Part shown: in pieces, positions 52,811 to 61,701 of the stretch
Numbering within the stretch: position 1 is the first letter of the stretch
Layout of the letters: each line of letters opens with the position of its first letter
NCBI GenBank assembly: GCA_028283855.1
Contig: JAPWJX010000005.1
Location: 186,001 to 250,000, forward strand
From: Verrucomicrobium sp.
Lineage (GTDB): Bacteria > Verrucomicrobiota > Verrucomicrobiia > Methylacidiphilales > GAS474
DNA: 64,000 nucleotides
Reading direction: 5' to 3'
Notes under the pieces: generated by a model
What the model saw: the letters and a program-made list of their open reading frames with translations, nothing else
Databases searched by the model: none
What the model was told of the DNA's origin: nothing
Translations under genes and position numbers: made by a program

Positions 52811-53711
52811 AGGCGGCCTTTTCCACCAGGGTAGTGAAGGTGGCGGGAGCGGGGCTTTGAAAGCGCATGGCCGCGCCGCCTTCCGGATGGGGGAAACGCA
52901 GGGCGGAGGCGTGCAGCGCCAGGCGCCGCAGGGGATCGTGGCTGACGCCGTATTTTTCGTCCCCGGCAATGGGGTGGCCCGCCTCGGAAAAGTGGACGCG
53001 GATCTGGTTGCGGCGGCCCGTTTCCAGCTTCACCTCCACCAGGCTGTAGGCGGGGCCGGTTTTCACGGTCTTGTAATGGGTCACGGCTTCGCGCGTGTGC
53101 TCGGACGGGGCCTTCTCGCTGAAGACCCGGTAGCCGCTCCGGTCCGGTCCGGTCGTCTCGTTCAGGTGGCTGCGAATCGTGCCGGAAGGGGGCTGGAAGG
53201 TCCCCTGCACCACGGCGGCGTAGGTCTTCTCCGCCTTCTCCCAGTTTTCCTGGAGACGGCGCTGGGCCTGCGGCGTCTTGGCGAAGACGAGGAGGCCGGA
53301 GGTCTCCCGGTCGAGCCGGTGGACGATGAAGACCCGCTCCCGCAGGCCGCGCCCGCGCAGGTAGGCGGTCAGCTGGAAATAGGCGGTCTGCCGCTCGCCC
53401 CGGTCGGTGGCGATGGAGAGGAGGCCGGGGGGCTTTTCGACGACGAGGATCTGTCCGTCCTCATGCAGGATGCGGAGGCCGGAGGGGAGCTTCGTCTCCG
53501 GCCCGGCGAATTTTCCGGCGCGCACGGCCACCTCGCTGCCGGGGCGGACCGGCGTGTCGTGGCGGGCGGGCGCGCCGTCCACCAGGATGGCGCGGTGGTG
53601 CAGCCAGAGCTTGGCCTGCTTGCGCTTGATCTCCGGCCAGCGGGCCAGGAGGAATTCGATGGGGCGTTCCGGGGCGCCCGCCTCGGCGCGGGCTTGGTAA
53701 AGGTAGGTCAT
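52665..53711 (-). CDS. RluA-family pseudouridine synthase
   Basis: 348 residues. An S4-like N-terminal segment (FLLARWPEIKRKQAKLWLHHRAILVDG) is followed by the catalytic domain with Asp in VHRLDRETSGLLVFAKT. The RluA motifs YSLVEVKLETGRRNQIRVHFSEAGHPIAGD and RLALHASALRFPHP are present. The C-terminal 45 residues are basic and disordered (Arg/Lys/Pro/Ala-rich), perhaps RNA-binding. They lie antisense to the dus tail. It is the last gene of an operon and overlaps the deacetylase by ATGA. Confidence 0.9.
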   Translation of the reverse strand: MTYLYQARAEAGAPERPIEFLLARWPEIKRKQAKLWLHHRAILVDGAPARHDTPVRPGSEVAVRAGKFAGPETKLPSGLRILHEDGQILVVEKPPGLLSIATDRGERQTAYFQLTAYLRGRGLRERVFIVHRLDRETSGLLVFAKTPQAQRRLQENWEKAEKTYAAVVQGTFQPPSGTIRSHLNETTGPDRSGYRVFSEKAPSEHTREAVTHYKTVKTGPAYSLVEVKLETGRRNQIRVHFSEAGHPIAGDEKYGVSHDPLRRLALHASALRFPHPEGGAAMRFQSPAPATFTTLVEKAASIPVAPAARSERSAKSGPEARPAAARRPKGGDRTPQRKPAPSRRRGRP

Positions 53712-54436
53712 GCGTGTTTAAATTCGGCGACGGCTTCCGCCAGGTCGGTGTCCATTCCCAGGCCGATGCGGCCCAGCTGGAAGAGGTTCTCCGGGGAAAA
53801 GGGCTTCGGCTCCGGCCCGTAGCGGAAGGCGGCGCGGTAGCCGGCCTCCTGCAGGAGTTCCTGGACGACATCGGCGGTGTCCGGCGTGCCGCCGTCCCCA
53901 TAGGGGAAGGAGTAGGTAAGGACGGGACGGTGGAGATGCTCCTCCAGCACGGCCTTGGAGGTGACGATCTCCTCCTTGCACTCCTTGAGGGAAAGGCCGC
54001 TCAGGCCCCGGTGGGTGACGCCATGGGATTGCAGGGCGATGCCCCGCTTTTCCAGCTCGCGCATCTCGGCCCAGGAGAGGATTTCTTCCGAAGGCTCCTC
54101 GTGGAGGTCGAAGTCGTTGCGCCCGCCGACGTATTGGGTGGGGACGAAGATGACGCCCGGGCATCCGGCGGCCTCCATCTCCGGCAGGCCGTGGCGCAGG
54201 ATGGAGCGGTAGCCGTCGTCGAAGGTGACGAGGGCCGATTTTTCCGGCAGGGAGGCCGGGTCCTCCGCGCCGCGCAGGAAAGACTCCAGGCTCAGGTAGG
54301 CGTAGCCTTCCTCCCGCAGCCATTCCAGGTGGCGGACGAAGAGGGCGGTGGGCGTGTAATACCAGCTCGTCCAGGTGTCGGGAGGCTGGGGGCCGATCTT
54401 GTGGTAGCCCAGGATGAGGACTTCCGGCTTTTTCAT
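53708..54436 (-). CDS. Polysaccharide deacetylase (NodB-fold) family protein
   Basis: 242 residues. The NodB-type catalytic motifs are LVTFDDGYRSILRHGL (catalytic and metal Asp) and QSHGVTHRGLS (His-xxx-His). Motif 3 is TYSFPYGDGG. There is no signal peptide, so it works in the cytoplasm or is exported otherwise. It likely N-deacetylates a glycan intermediate. It overlaps both neighbours by 4 bases, between a glycosyltransferase-like gene and RluA. Confidence 0.87.
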   Translation of the reverse strand: MKKPEVLILGYHKIGPQPPDTWTSWYYTPTALFVRHLEWLREEGYAYLSLESFLRGAEDPASLPEKSALVTFDDGYRSILRHGLPEMEAAGCPGVIFVPTQYVGGRNDFDLHEEPSEEILSWAEMRELEKRGIALQSHGVTHRGLSGLSLKECKEEIVTSKAVLEEHLHRPVLTYSFPYGDGGTPDTADVVQELLQEAGYRAAFRYGPEPKPFSPENLFQLGRIGLGMDTDLAEAVAEFKHA

Positions 54437-55605
54437 GAGGTGGCGGCGCGGGCGGGGACGGAAAGGGCGGTTTCGACGACTTTCCCGGCCACCGTGCGGG
54501 AGTCGAAGTAGGCCTCCGCCAATTCCCGCGCCTTGCGGGACTGCGCGGCGTAGTCGGCGGAGATCGCCTCCACGGCGGCGGCTGCTTCTTCCAGCGTCTC
54601 GTAGCGCCAGAGGCCGTCCCCCGTCCTGGAGGGAAGGTAGGAGCTGGGGCCGGTGTATTGGACCACGGCGGGTTTTCCGCTGGCCAGGTAGCAGAGGGTG
54701 CGGTCGCTCATCCAGGCGGCGTTGAAATGGAGGCAGGAGGGCTTGGCCGCGCTGAACTCCCCGTAGGACCGCTGGATGTAGCGTTGGTAGGCCTCCGGGG
54801 AACCGGCGACTTCGTGGGAGTGCTGGATGCGCCAGCCTTTGGCCTCCATGAGGCGGCGGTCCTCGGCGTCCTGGCCTTCGCCGGAGATGCAGAGGGCCAA
54901 TTCCATCGGATGCCGCACGCGCTGCGGCAAGTCCAGGAAAGGGAGGAAGCCGCTGCGCTTGCTGTTGGAGTAGTAGGAGCCGCCCTCGCTCAGGACGTAT
55001 TCCGGCGCGTCCCAGTGGGAGACGGTGGTGAAGGGCGCGTCAGGCCGGGAGGGGGTGGCGGGCCAAAGGTCGACGGCGACGCAGGGGCGAATGGGATGCC
55101 AGGCCAGGCCCAGGTCGGGCACCTTGGAGCCGGGGCCGCCGATCCGCTCGCCGGTGGTGAAGTAGGCGTCGTGCCGGGCGAAGTCCATCTGCTTGTGGTG
55201 GACCCAGTGCTGGAGCAGCCCGGGGTCGATGTCGATGAGGGCCGTACGCGGATACTGGTCCAGGATCTCCTGCGGCAGGCCGTAGCGGAAGTTGACCAGG
55301 AGGTCGGTCTCCCGCATTCGGGCGGGCGTCAGGGCCAGGACGGAAAGGGAAGGGGGGATATCCCCCGGCCGCAGGGAGAGAAGGGCCAGGTCCTGGTCGA
55401 AACCGTAAGGCTGGAGGGCCTTTTGCAGCTGGATGAACTGGGCGGCCACTTTGTCGTGGTCGGCCTTCGGGTCGATCGACTCGACCCAGGTGACCGCGTG
55501 GCCGCTCTTGCGCAGGCCCATGGCCCAGTTGAGGTAGACCCAGAAATGGCCGCCGCCTTCCAGGTAGCCCATCGTTTGGGCCAGGATATGAACGCGCGCG
55601 GACAT
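54433..55605 (-). CDS. GT-B-fold glycosyltransferase-like protein
   Basis: 390 residues with a two-Rossmann layout. The N-terminal part is VHILAQTMGYLEGGGHFWVYLNWAMGLRKSGH, split by the usual glycine-rich nucleotide/acceptor loop. The C-terminal part is GWRIQHSHEVAGSPEAYQRYI, GEFSAAKPSCLHFNAAWMSDRTLCYLASGKPAVVQ and GDGLWRYETLEEAAAAVEAI. The final region is the donor-site pattern of GT4-like enzymes, but the protein is diverged. Co-translated with the deacetylase, so both probably act on the same glycan. Donor unknown. Confidence 0.7.
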   Translation of the reverse strand: MSARVHILAQTMGYLEGGGHFWVYLNWAMGLRKSGHAVTWVESIDPKADHDKVAAQFIQLQKALQPYGFDQDLALLSLRPGDIPPSLSVLALTPARMRETDLLVNFRYGLPQEILDQYPRTALIDIDPGLLQHWVHHKQMDFARHDAYFTTGERIGGPGSKVPDLGLAWHPIRPCVAVDLWPATPSRPDAPFTTVSHWDAPEYVLSEGGSYYSNSKRSGFLPFLDLPQRVRHPMELALCISGEGQDAEDRRLMEAKGWRIQHSHEVAGSPEAYQRYIQRSYGEFSAAKPSCLHFNAAWMSDRTLCYLASGKPAVVQYTGPSSYLPSRTGDGLWRYETLEEAAAAVEAISADYAAQSRKARELAEAYFDSRTVAGKVVETALSVPARAATS

Positions 55606-55608
55606 GGA

Positions 55609-56709
55609 TCAGGCGCGGTCGACGGTAGTCGCGTCGCCCGGGTGGATCAGTCCGTAGCGGGTGAGGAGCACCTTGAGCGTGGCGGTGAGGGGGATGGCCA
55701 GCAGGGCGCCCAGGAAGCCGCCCAGCAGGTTCGACCACACCAGGATGGAGACGATGATCGTCATCGGATGAAGGCCGATCCGTTGCTTCATCACCTGGGG
55801 GGAAATGACGGTGTTTTCCAGCGTCTGTACGATGGCGAAGACCGCCAGGGTTAAGAGGACCTGCTGCGCCCCGCCGCCCTGCTGGTAGAAGCTGACCAGC
55901 CCCGCCGCCAGGCCCACCGTGATGATGCCGAAGTAGGGAATGACGGTCAGCACCATAGCCGCCGCGCCCAAAGCCAGCCCGTAGTCGAGCCGCACGATGG
56001 TGAGGCCGATGGCGAGGAGGAGCCCGTCGGTCACCGCCACGACGATCTGGCCGCGGAAGAAGCTGACCAGGTATTTGTTCGTCTGCTCGATGATGACGAC
56101 GGCCTCCTGCTTGAGGCGGGGATCCTTGATCGGAAGGTAATTGCGCCAGCCCTTCTCGATCCGCGGCTGGCAGACCAGGAAATAGAACAGGAAGAAAGGG
56201 ATGAACACGAGCCCCAGCGCCAGGCCTACGGTATGGAAAATGGTTCCCATGCCTCCGGCCAGCTTGCTGGCGGCGGCGTCCAGATGGCTCTTGAGCGCCT
56301 CCCCCATGTTGCCCAGGGGGCCGCTGTTCTGCGTCAGGAAGTGGTAGAGCTGGTCCCAGAGGCGGGACAGGAGCTGGGGCGCGACGGTGACGAGGTGCTG
56401 CGTCTCGTTATAGAGCAGGGGGCCCAGGAAAAACCCCGCCGCCGTGAGAAGGCCCGCGATGAGGACGAAGAGAGCCGCCACCGCCCAAAAACGGGGGCGA
56501 ATCACCCGCTGGACCAGGTTGACCACCGGATGCAGCAGGTAGGCCAGGATGCCCGCGATGGCCAACGGAATGAGAACGTCCTGCAGGACGTTGAGAAAAT
56601 GGCCTAATATCCAAGCGGCGCCCACCGCGGCGGCGGCGATGAAAATGCGGGAAAGAAGGTCGAGGGCCTGCCGCTGGACTTTCGAGCGGGAGTCGGAAGG
56701 GGACGTCAT
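55609..56709 (-). CDS. AI-2E family transporter (YdiK/PerM-like)
   Basis: 366-residue membrane protein with eight predicted helices. The family pattern is LIPLAIAGILAYLLHPVVNLVQR at the start, FFRGQIVVAVTDGLLLAIGL in the middle, and ENTVISPQVMKQRIGLHPMTIIVSILVWSNLLGGFLGALLAIP near the end. Despite the name, members may transport ions or other solutes rather than autoinducer-2. First gene of the minus-strand operon and divergent from DUF1800. The 120-base spacer 56710-56829 must hold both promoters; I could not pick them. Confidence 0.88.
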   Translation of the reverse strand: MTSPSDSRSKVQRQALDLLSRIFIAAAAVGAAWILGHFLNVLQDVLIPLAIAGILAYLLHPVVNLVQRVIRPRFWAVAALFVLIAGLLTAAGFFLGPLLYNETQHLVTVAPQLLSRLWDQLYHFLTQNSGPLGNMGEALKSHLDAAASKLAGGMGTIFHTVGLALGLVFIPFFLFYFLVCQPRIEKGWRNYLPIKDPRLKQEAVVIIEQTNKYLVSFFRGQIVVAVTDGLLLAIGLTIVRLDYGLALGAAAMVLTVIPYFGIITVGLAAGLVSFYQQGGGAQQVLLTLAVFAIVQTLENTVISPQVMKQRIGLHPMTIIVSILVWSNLLGGFLGALLAIPLTATLKVLLTRYGLIHPGDATTVDRA

Positions 56710-56829
56710 AGGGTTTTTACGCCGTCTTCCCGGAATGAATGCAGGTCACCCGCCCAGATTAGAAAGGTTTCCGGAAGGCATCAATCCTCCTATTTGCAAC
56801 TTTTCCGGGCTCAGGCGGTTCAATTGGAC

Positions 56830-58329
56830 ATGCTCGATCCCTTTCCCCCTTCCGCCTTCACCTGGGAGCATGCGGCCCATCTTCTGAACCGGGCCGGATT
56901 CGGCGGGACGCCGGAGGAGGTCGACTCCCTGCGCCGGATGGGTTTGCCGGACGCCGTCGACTTCCTGGTCGATTACCAGAAGACGCCTGATGACTATGCC
57001 GCCCCGGCTTGGAGCGTCCCCGATCCGGCGGAGGTGGAGCAGATCCGCCTTCTCCGCGGCATGAGGAAGGGGAGCCAGGAGCGGATCGACCTGCAGCGGA
57101 AGATCTACAAAACCTACTCCCAGCGGATGGTCCAGCTCCACGAGTGGTGGCTGGAGCGGATGCGTACCACCGGCCGCCCCCTCCAGGAAAAGATGACCCT
57201 TTTCTGGCATGGCCTCTTCGCCACCAGCCACACGAAGGTCCGCAACCCGCTTCTCATGTGGCAGCAGAACGAAGCCTTCCGCCAGCGCGCCGTCGGCCAG
57301 TGGAACGACCTCCTCCTGGCCATGGCGCAGAGCCCGGCCATGCTCCTGTGGCTGGACGGAAACCAGAGCAAGAAAGGCGCGCCGAACGAGAACTTCGCCC
57401 GGGAGGTCATGGAACTCTTCACCCTGGGGGAGGGGCACTACACGGAACAGGACATCAAGGAATCGGCCCGCGCCTTCACCGGCTGGCATACGGACGCCTT
57501 TACGGGAAAGTTCTACGCCATCCCCGCCCAATTCGATAAAGGACGGAAGACCTACCTGGGGCAGACCGGCAACTTCAGCGGGGAGGAGGTCATCGGCATC
57601 CTGGCCCGGGAGCCCCGCTCTTCCGAATACGTTTGGGAACGGCTTTGGCGCTATTTCGGCTCGGAGGAGCCCAATCCCGGCGTCTCCAGCGCCCTGGCGC
57701 TTCAGTTCCAGCAGAGCGGCTTGGAGTTCAAGCCTGTCCTGCGAACCCTTTTCCTGAGCCGGGAATTCTACGCACCCGGCGTCGTCCGCGCGCAGGTGAA
57801 GGGCCCGGTCCAGTGGCTCGTCGGCTCCTGCCGCAGCCTGGAGCGCACCTTGCCGCCCACCGGCCCCACCTACCAGATGATGAAGCGGCTGGGGCAGGTC
57901 GTCTTCGCCCCGCCCAGCGTGAAGGGGTGGGACAGCGGCGTCAGCTGGATCAGCACGAACACGCTGCTGGACCGCTACAACTTCGCCGCCTACCTAGTGC
58001 ACGGGAGGCCCCTGGGATCGGGCGCGGGCGGCAAGCAGAACCCCGTCGAAAAGGCCGCCGCCAAAATGGGGATGGCGGAAGGCGGCGACCATCCCCAGCC
58101 GGTGGCCTTCCAGGGCGTCGACGTGCGGAAGCTCTTTTCCCCTGACGAGCTGGCAAACCCCGACGCCCTGCTGGCCGCGCTGGAGCGGCGCTGCATCCAG
58201 GCAAAGCTGCCGGACGACCGGCTCGCCTCCCTCAAGTCCTTCCTGTCCGCCCAGAAATCCTCCAACCCCGAAACGGTGCGCGGAGCGATCCGCCTCCTCA
58301 TGAGCACCCCGGACTACCAACTCACCTAA
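56830..58329 (+). CDS. DUF1800 domain protein
   Basis: 499 residues from ATG at 56830; a TTG at 56794 would add 12 residues. DUF1800 features: HLLNRAGFGGTPEEV near the start, EKMTLFWHGLFATSHTKV, NENFAREVMELFTLGEGHYTEQDIKESARAFTGW and VKGWDSGVSWISTNTLLDR. No signal peptide is visible. DUF1800 genes almost always lie next to DUF1501 genes, as here (5-base gap). The pair is common in Planctomycetes, Verrucomicrobia and Proteobacteria and has no established biochemical role. Confidence 0.92.
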   Translation: MLDPFPPSAFTWEHAAHLLNRAGFGGTPEEVDSLRRMGLPDAVDFLVDYQKTPDDYAAPAWSVPDPAEVEQIRLLRGMRKGSQERIDLQRKIYKTYSQRMVQLHEWWLERMRTTGRPLQEKMTLFWHGLFATSHTKVRNPLLMWQQNEAFRQRAVGQWNDLLLAMAQSPAMLLWLDGNQSKKGAPNENFAREVMELFTLGEGHYTEQDIKESARAFTGWHTDAFTGKFYAIPAQFDKGRKTYLGQTGNFSGEEVIGILAREPRSSEYVWERLWRYFGSEEPNPGVSSALALQFQQSGLEFKPVLRTLFLSREFYAPGVVRAQVKGPVQWLVGSCRSLERTLPPTGPTYQMMKRLGQVVFAPPSVKGWDSGVSWISTNTLLDRYNFAAYLVHGRPLGSGAGGKQNPVEKAAAKMGMAEGGDHPQPVAFQGVDVRKLFSPDELANPDALLAALERRCIQAKLPDDRLASLKSFLSAQKSSNPETVRGAIRLLMSTPDYQLT

Positions 58330-58334
58330 AGCCT

Positions 58335-59687
58335 ATGCACCACCCCTGCCTCCACACGCGCCGCGACTTCCTCCGCACCACGCTCCTGGGCGGGGCACTG
58401 ACCTGGACCGTTCCCACCTTCCTGGCCGACACCTTTTCCACCCTGCACGCCGCCGCGTTCGACAGCGCCACCCAGATCGCCACGGGGAAGGACGCGCCCA
58501 TCCTCGTCCTCCTCCAGCTGGCGGGCGGCAACGACGGCCTCAACACCCTGATCCCTTACGCCAACGACTTCTACTACCAGGCCCGGCCCACCCTGGCCGT
58601 AAAGCCGGGCGACGTCCTGAAATTGGACGGGCAGGTCGGCCTGCACCCCTCTCTTGTCGGCTTCAAGGCCCTCTACGATTCCGGCAACCTGGGCGTCATC
58701 CAGGGCGTCGGTTATCCGAATCCGAACCGTTCCCACTTCCGCTCCACCGAAATCTGGGAAACGGCCAGCGATTCCGGCCGGAACGTCCATTACGGCTGGA
58801 TCGGCCGCTACTTCGACAACGCCTGTTCCGGTTCCGATCCCACCGTCGGCGTCAGCATCAGTTCGGAAATGCCGCAGGCTTTCTGGAGCCCGCTGCCGAA
58901 GGGCGTGGCCCTGCGGAATCCCGGTTCCTACCGCTTTGACAGCGGCCGCCGCGCGGGCATGAGCGACGACCTCACCGAGGCCTACTATAAGGAACTCAAC
59001 CTTGCCGACGGCAGCAACGGCGATCATTCCCCGGGAGACATGGAAGGCGCCTCCATCGGCAAATTAAGCAGCGGCAGCATGACGGCGGGCGCTTCCGAAT
59101 CCCCCTTGCGGTTCATCGAGCGGACCGCCCTCGACGCCCAGGTCAGTTCGGACAAGATCCTCTCCATCACCAAGGCGGGGCAGAACCGCGTCGTCTACCC
59201 CCAGTCGGCCCTGGCCAACGACCTGAAGCTCGTCGCCCGGCTGATCGACGGGGGGCTCTCCAGCCGCGTCTACTTCGTCTCCCAGGGTTCTTATGACACC
59301 CACCGCGGCCAGGCGGGAACCCATCCGCGCAACCTCAAGGACCTGGGGGACGCGCTCCTGGCCTTCTGCAACGACTTGAAAGCGCAGCGCAATTTCGACC
59401 GCGTCGTCGTCATGACCTTCAGCGAATTCGGCCGCCGCGTCCATGAGAACGGCAGCGGGGGAACCGATCACGGCACGGCCTCGCCGCAGTTTATCTTCGG
59501 CGGGCGGGTGAAGGCGGGCTTGGCGGGAGCGTACCCCTCCCTCGATCCGGCGGGGCTCGACCACGGGGACCTGGTCCACACGGTCGATTTCCGCAGCGTC
59601 TACGCGGGGCTCTTGGAAAACTGGCTTAAGACCGACAGCCAGCCGGTGCTGCAAGGGCGCTTCCAGCCCCTGAGCATGGTGGTCTAG
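58335..59687 (+). CDS. DUF1501 domain protein with Tat signal
   Basis: 450 residues. A twin-arginine signal (TRRDFLRTTLLGGALTWTVP) starts at about residue 8, implying export in folded form. The DUF1501 (sulfatase-like) fold shows LLQLAGGNDGLNTLIPYAND, NRSHFRSTEIWETAS, SQGSYDTHRGQAGTHPRNL and TFSEFGRRVHENGSGGTDHGTAS. Acidic/His residues in the last stretch resemble an alkaline-phosphatase-type metal site. Partner of the DUF1800 protein. Its stop overlaps the convergent small-protein gene by 4 bases. Confidence 0.92.
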   Translation: MHHPCLHTRRDFLRTTLLGGALTWTVPTFLADTFSTLHAAAFDSATQIATGKDAPILVLLQLAGGNDGLNTLIPYANDFYYQARPTLAVKPGDVLKLDGQVGLHPSLVGFKALYDSGNLGVIQGVGYPNPNRSHFRSTEIWETASDSGRNVHYGWIGRYFDNACSGSDPTVGVSISSEMPQAFWSPLPKGVALRNPGSYRFDSGRRAGMSDDLTEAYYKELNLADGSNGDHSPGDMEGASIGKLSSGSMTAGASESPLRFIERTALDAQVSSDKILSITKAGQNRVVYPQSALANDLKLVARLIDGGLSSRVYFVSQGSYDTHRGQAGTHPRNLKDLGDALLAFCNDLKAQRNFDRVVVMTFSEFGRRVHENGSGGTDHGTASPQFIFGGRVKAGLAGAYPSLDPAGLDHGDLVHTVDFRSVYAGLLENWLKTDSQPVLQGRFQPLSMVV

Positions 59688-60106
59688 CGGTGGTGGACGG
59701 CGGCGGGGACGGTTTCCGTGAGCGTCCCGGCACGGGAAGCCTTGGAAAAATCGACCGCGCAGAGGGCGGTGACCGTCTCGGTCGCGGCCTCGGGATCCTT
59801 GTCGCGCGTCAGCTTGCAGGGGAGGGTGAAATCGCCCGCGCCGCCCTTGAAGGTGAGGGAAAGGGTTTCGCCCTTGGCCGGGACGGCCACGGGAACGGTC
59901 TCATAAAAGGGGGCGTTGCTGCTCTGGGCCTGGAGGAACTGGACCTTGTTGGCCTTTCCCAGCGCGTCGCCATCGACCACGATCGTCCCGCGCCCCTGGG
60001 CGTCCAGGTTGACGAGGTTGTAGCCCTCATTGCCGGCTTTGCAGGCGGCCATGCCCAGGGCAAGCGTGGTGGCGAGAAGAGAGGTGGCGGCGGGATTGGG
60101 CTTCAT
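59684..60106 (-). CDS. Small secreted (possibly lipo-) protein, unknown
   Basis: 140 residues. The N-terminus is hydrophobic and ends LALGMAACKAG; the cysteine could be lipidated, although the -3 residue (Met) is atypical. The mature part looks beta-rich, with two later cysteines (LPCKLT, TALCAVD) that could form a disulfide. No family recognised. Translation start is 6 bases after a motif shared exactly with the neighbouring small gene at 60141-60539. Same strand as nagZ and hppA, downstream of them. Confidence 0.65.
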   Translation of the reverse strand: MKPNPAATSLLATTLALGMAACKAGNEGYNLVNLDAQGRGTIVVDGDALGKANKVQFLQAQSSNAPFYETVPVAVPAKGETLSLTFKGGAGDFTLPCKLTRDKDPEAATETVTALCAVDFSKASRAGTLTETVPAAVHHR

Positions 60107-60112
60107 GGTTTG

Positions 60113-60127
60113 TAATTCGGCTATTTT
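60113..60127 (-). repeat. Copy 1 of the shared 15-base upstream motif
   Basis: AAAATAGCCGAATTA on the minus strand, ending 6 bases before the ATG of the gene at 59684-60106. An identical copy occurs at 60547-60561, 7 bases before the ATG of the other small gene. The sequence just 5' is also similar (CCT then C/T then A-run). Confidence 0.75.
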
Positions 60128-60140
60128 TTGAGGAGGGCGA

Positions 60141-60539
60141 TCAAATCGTTTTCTGGGGCGGGAGCGGGCGCGCTTCCGGCGGCGCGGGGCGGAAAGGGCG
60201 CAGGACGCAGGCGAAGTCCTTGCCCAGCTCTGCCTTGCACTCGGCCAGGCCGCTGCCGAAGGGCGTCGTCAAATTGACCGCGAAATTCTGGGAACCCGGA
60301 TGGGCGGGAAGGTAGGCGCTGGAACAGCGGTCCGGGGCCTCGGCGGCGCAGAGGCGGACTTCCGTGCCGGAATGCATCTGGCCCTGGGTGACGGTGAACG
60401 CGCCGTCCCCGTGCTTGTCGACCCGGGCGGTCGGCAGGGTTTGCTCATGGAGCTGGGCCATTTGAACGCCTGTATGATAGGCCCCGGCGGCGACGCCGAT
60501 TCCCAGGGCTCCGTGAAGGGCGAGATGCTTGAGCTTCAT
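60141..60539 (-). CDS. Small secreted protein, unknown
   Basis: 132 residues with a signal-peptide-like N-terminus (LALHGALGIGVAAGAYHTGV). The mature part contains four cysteines in two close pairs (RLCAAEAPDRC and AECKAELGKDFAC), suggesting two disulfides in the periplasm. The C-terminal tail is Pro-rich. No recognised family. Its start region (MKLKH...) and the 15-base motif immediately upstream mirror the gene at 59684-60106. Gap to nagZ is 15 bases. Confidence 0.65.
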   Translation of the reverse strand: MKLKHLALHGALGIGVAAGAYHTGVQMAQLHEQTLPTARVDKHGDGAFTVTQGQMHSGTEVRLCAAEAPDRCSSAYLPAHPGSQNFAVNLTTPFGSGLAECKAELGKDFACVLRPFRPAPPEARPLPPQKTI

Positions 60540-60546
60540 CCCCCCT

Positions 60547-60561
60547 TAATTCGGCTATTTT
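60547..60561 (-). repeat. Copy 2 of the shared 15-base upstream motif
   Basis: AAAATAGCCGAATTA, identical to 60113-60127. The nagZ stop codon (TAG, 60557-60555) lies inside this copy. It therefore combines the end of one gene with the start signal of the next. Confidence 0.75.
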
Positions 60562-61679
60562 AAGGCGGCGGTGCCGTGCGTCGTATCCCCGATGTTCTCG
60601 ACCGGGGAGCGCTTCCCGTCGTCGGCGGAACGCTGGCGGGCGCCTTCCTTGCCCAGAACGGCTTCCCGGAGCTGGTAGACCTGCTCGTCGAGTTCCTGGA
60701 AGGCGCAGAGGGACCATTCATGGGCGGGGGCCAGCCCGGCCTGGAACTTCGCGATGCGGGCGCGCGCCGGGGCGGTGGCGGCCTCCGGCAGTTTGGCCAG
60801 AACCTCGGCGGCCTGGCGGGCCATCTCGACGCGGTGGCAAAGGAGGATGTAGTCGTTCCCGGCCAGGATCGACATGCGGACGGCCTCGTCGAAGCCGTAC
60901 TCGTTGATGATCGCGCCCATGTCCAGGTCGTCGGTCATGACGATGCCGTCATAGGCCCAGTCCCGCCGGATGATGTCCAGGAAGGGCTTGGAAAGGGAGG
61001 AGGCGGTGCCGGTGGGGTCCAGGTGGGGATTGCGGACGTGGCCGATCATGAGGCTGTCCATCTCCGGCAGGAGGTCGCGGTAGGGGATCCACTCGTGGGC
61101 TTCCAATTCCGCCCGGGTGCGGGCGATGGTGGGGAGGCCGTGGTGGGGGTCGATGACGGCGGCGGAGTAGCCGGGGAAGTGCTTGCCGCAGGCCAGGATG
61201 CCCTCCTTCCGCATGGCGCGGGTGAAGGTCCCGGCGAAGTCGGTCACCTGCGCGGGGGTCAGGCCCCAGGTGCGGTTCTTGAGGGAGTTGTCCTGGTCCC
61301 CGTTCTGGGAGACGTCCAGGACGGGGCAGAGGTCCAGGTTGAAGCCGAAGAGGCGCAGGAGACGGCCGGTGAGCCGCCCGTGCTCGGCGATGAGGGCGCG
61401 GTCCCCCTTGTCCCGGAGCTGGACGGCGCTGGGCGGCTCCGCGCCGATTTCCTTGATGCGGGAGACGCGGCCCCCTTCCTGGTCGATGCAGATGACGGCC
61501 TTGCCGCCGGTTTCGCCCTGCAGGTCGTCGATCAGGGCGCGGAGCTGGTCCGGGGTTTTGATATTCCGGCCAAAGAGGATGAAACCGCCCGGGCCGATAT
61601 CCCGGACGGCCTGGCGGGTCTCCCCGTCCAGCTCCGGACCGGGGACGCCCATGATGAGGAACGGTCCACCGGCGCGCAT
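60555..61679 (-). CDS. nagZ: Beta-N-acetylhexosaminidase, GH3 (NagZ-like)
   Basis: 374 residues. GH3 fold: DIGPGGFILFGRNIKTPDQL, CIDQEGGRVSRIK, and the NagZ loop in GILACGKHFPGYSAAVIDPHHGLP with the acid/base His-Asp dyad. The nucleophile aspartate is in GIVMTDDLDMGAI. Cleaves GlcNAc from muropeptides in the cytoplasm during wall recycling; there is no signal peptide. 22 bases downstream of hppA on the same strand. Confidence 0.9.
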   Translation of the reverse strand: MRAGGPFLIMGVPGPELDGETRQAVRDIGPGGFILFGRNIKTPDQLRALIDDLQGETGGKAVICIDQEGGRVSRIKEIGAEPPSAVQLRDKGDRALIAEHGRLTGRLLRLFGFNLDLCPVLDVSQNGDQDNSLKNRTWGLTPAQVTDFAGTFTRAMRKEGILACGKHFPGYSAAVIDPHHGLPTIARTRAELEAHEWIPYRDLLPEMDSLMIGHVRNPHLDPTGTASSLSKPFLDIIRRDWAYDGIVMTDDLDMGAIINEYGFDEAVRMSILAGNDYILLCHRVEMARQAAEVLAKLPEAATAPARARIAKFQAGLAPAHEWSLCAFQELDEQVYQLREAVLGKEGARQRSADDGKRSPVENIGDTTHGTAALK

Positions 61680-61701
61680 GAATGGGAGTCTATATCCTAA
61701 A

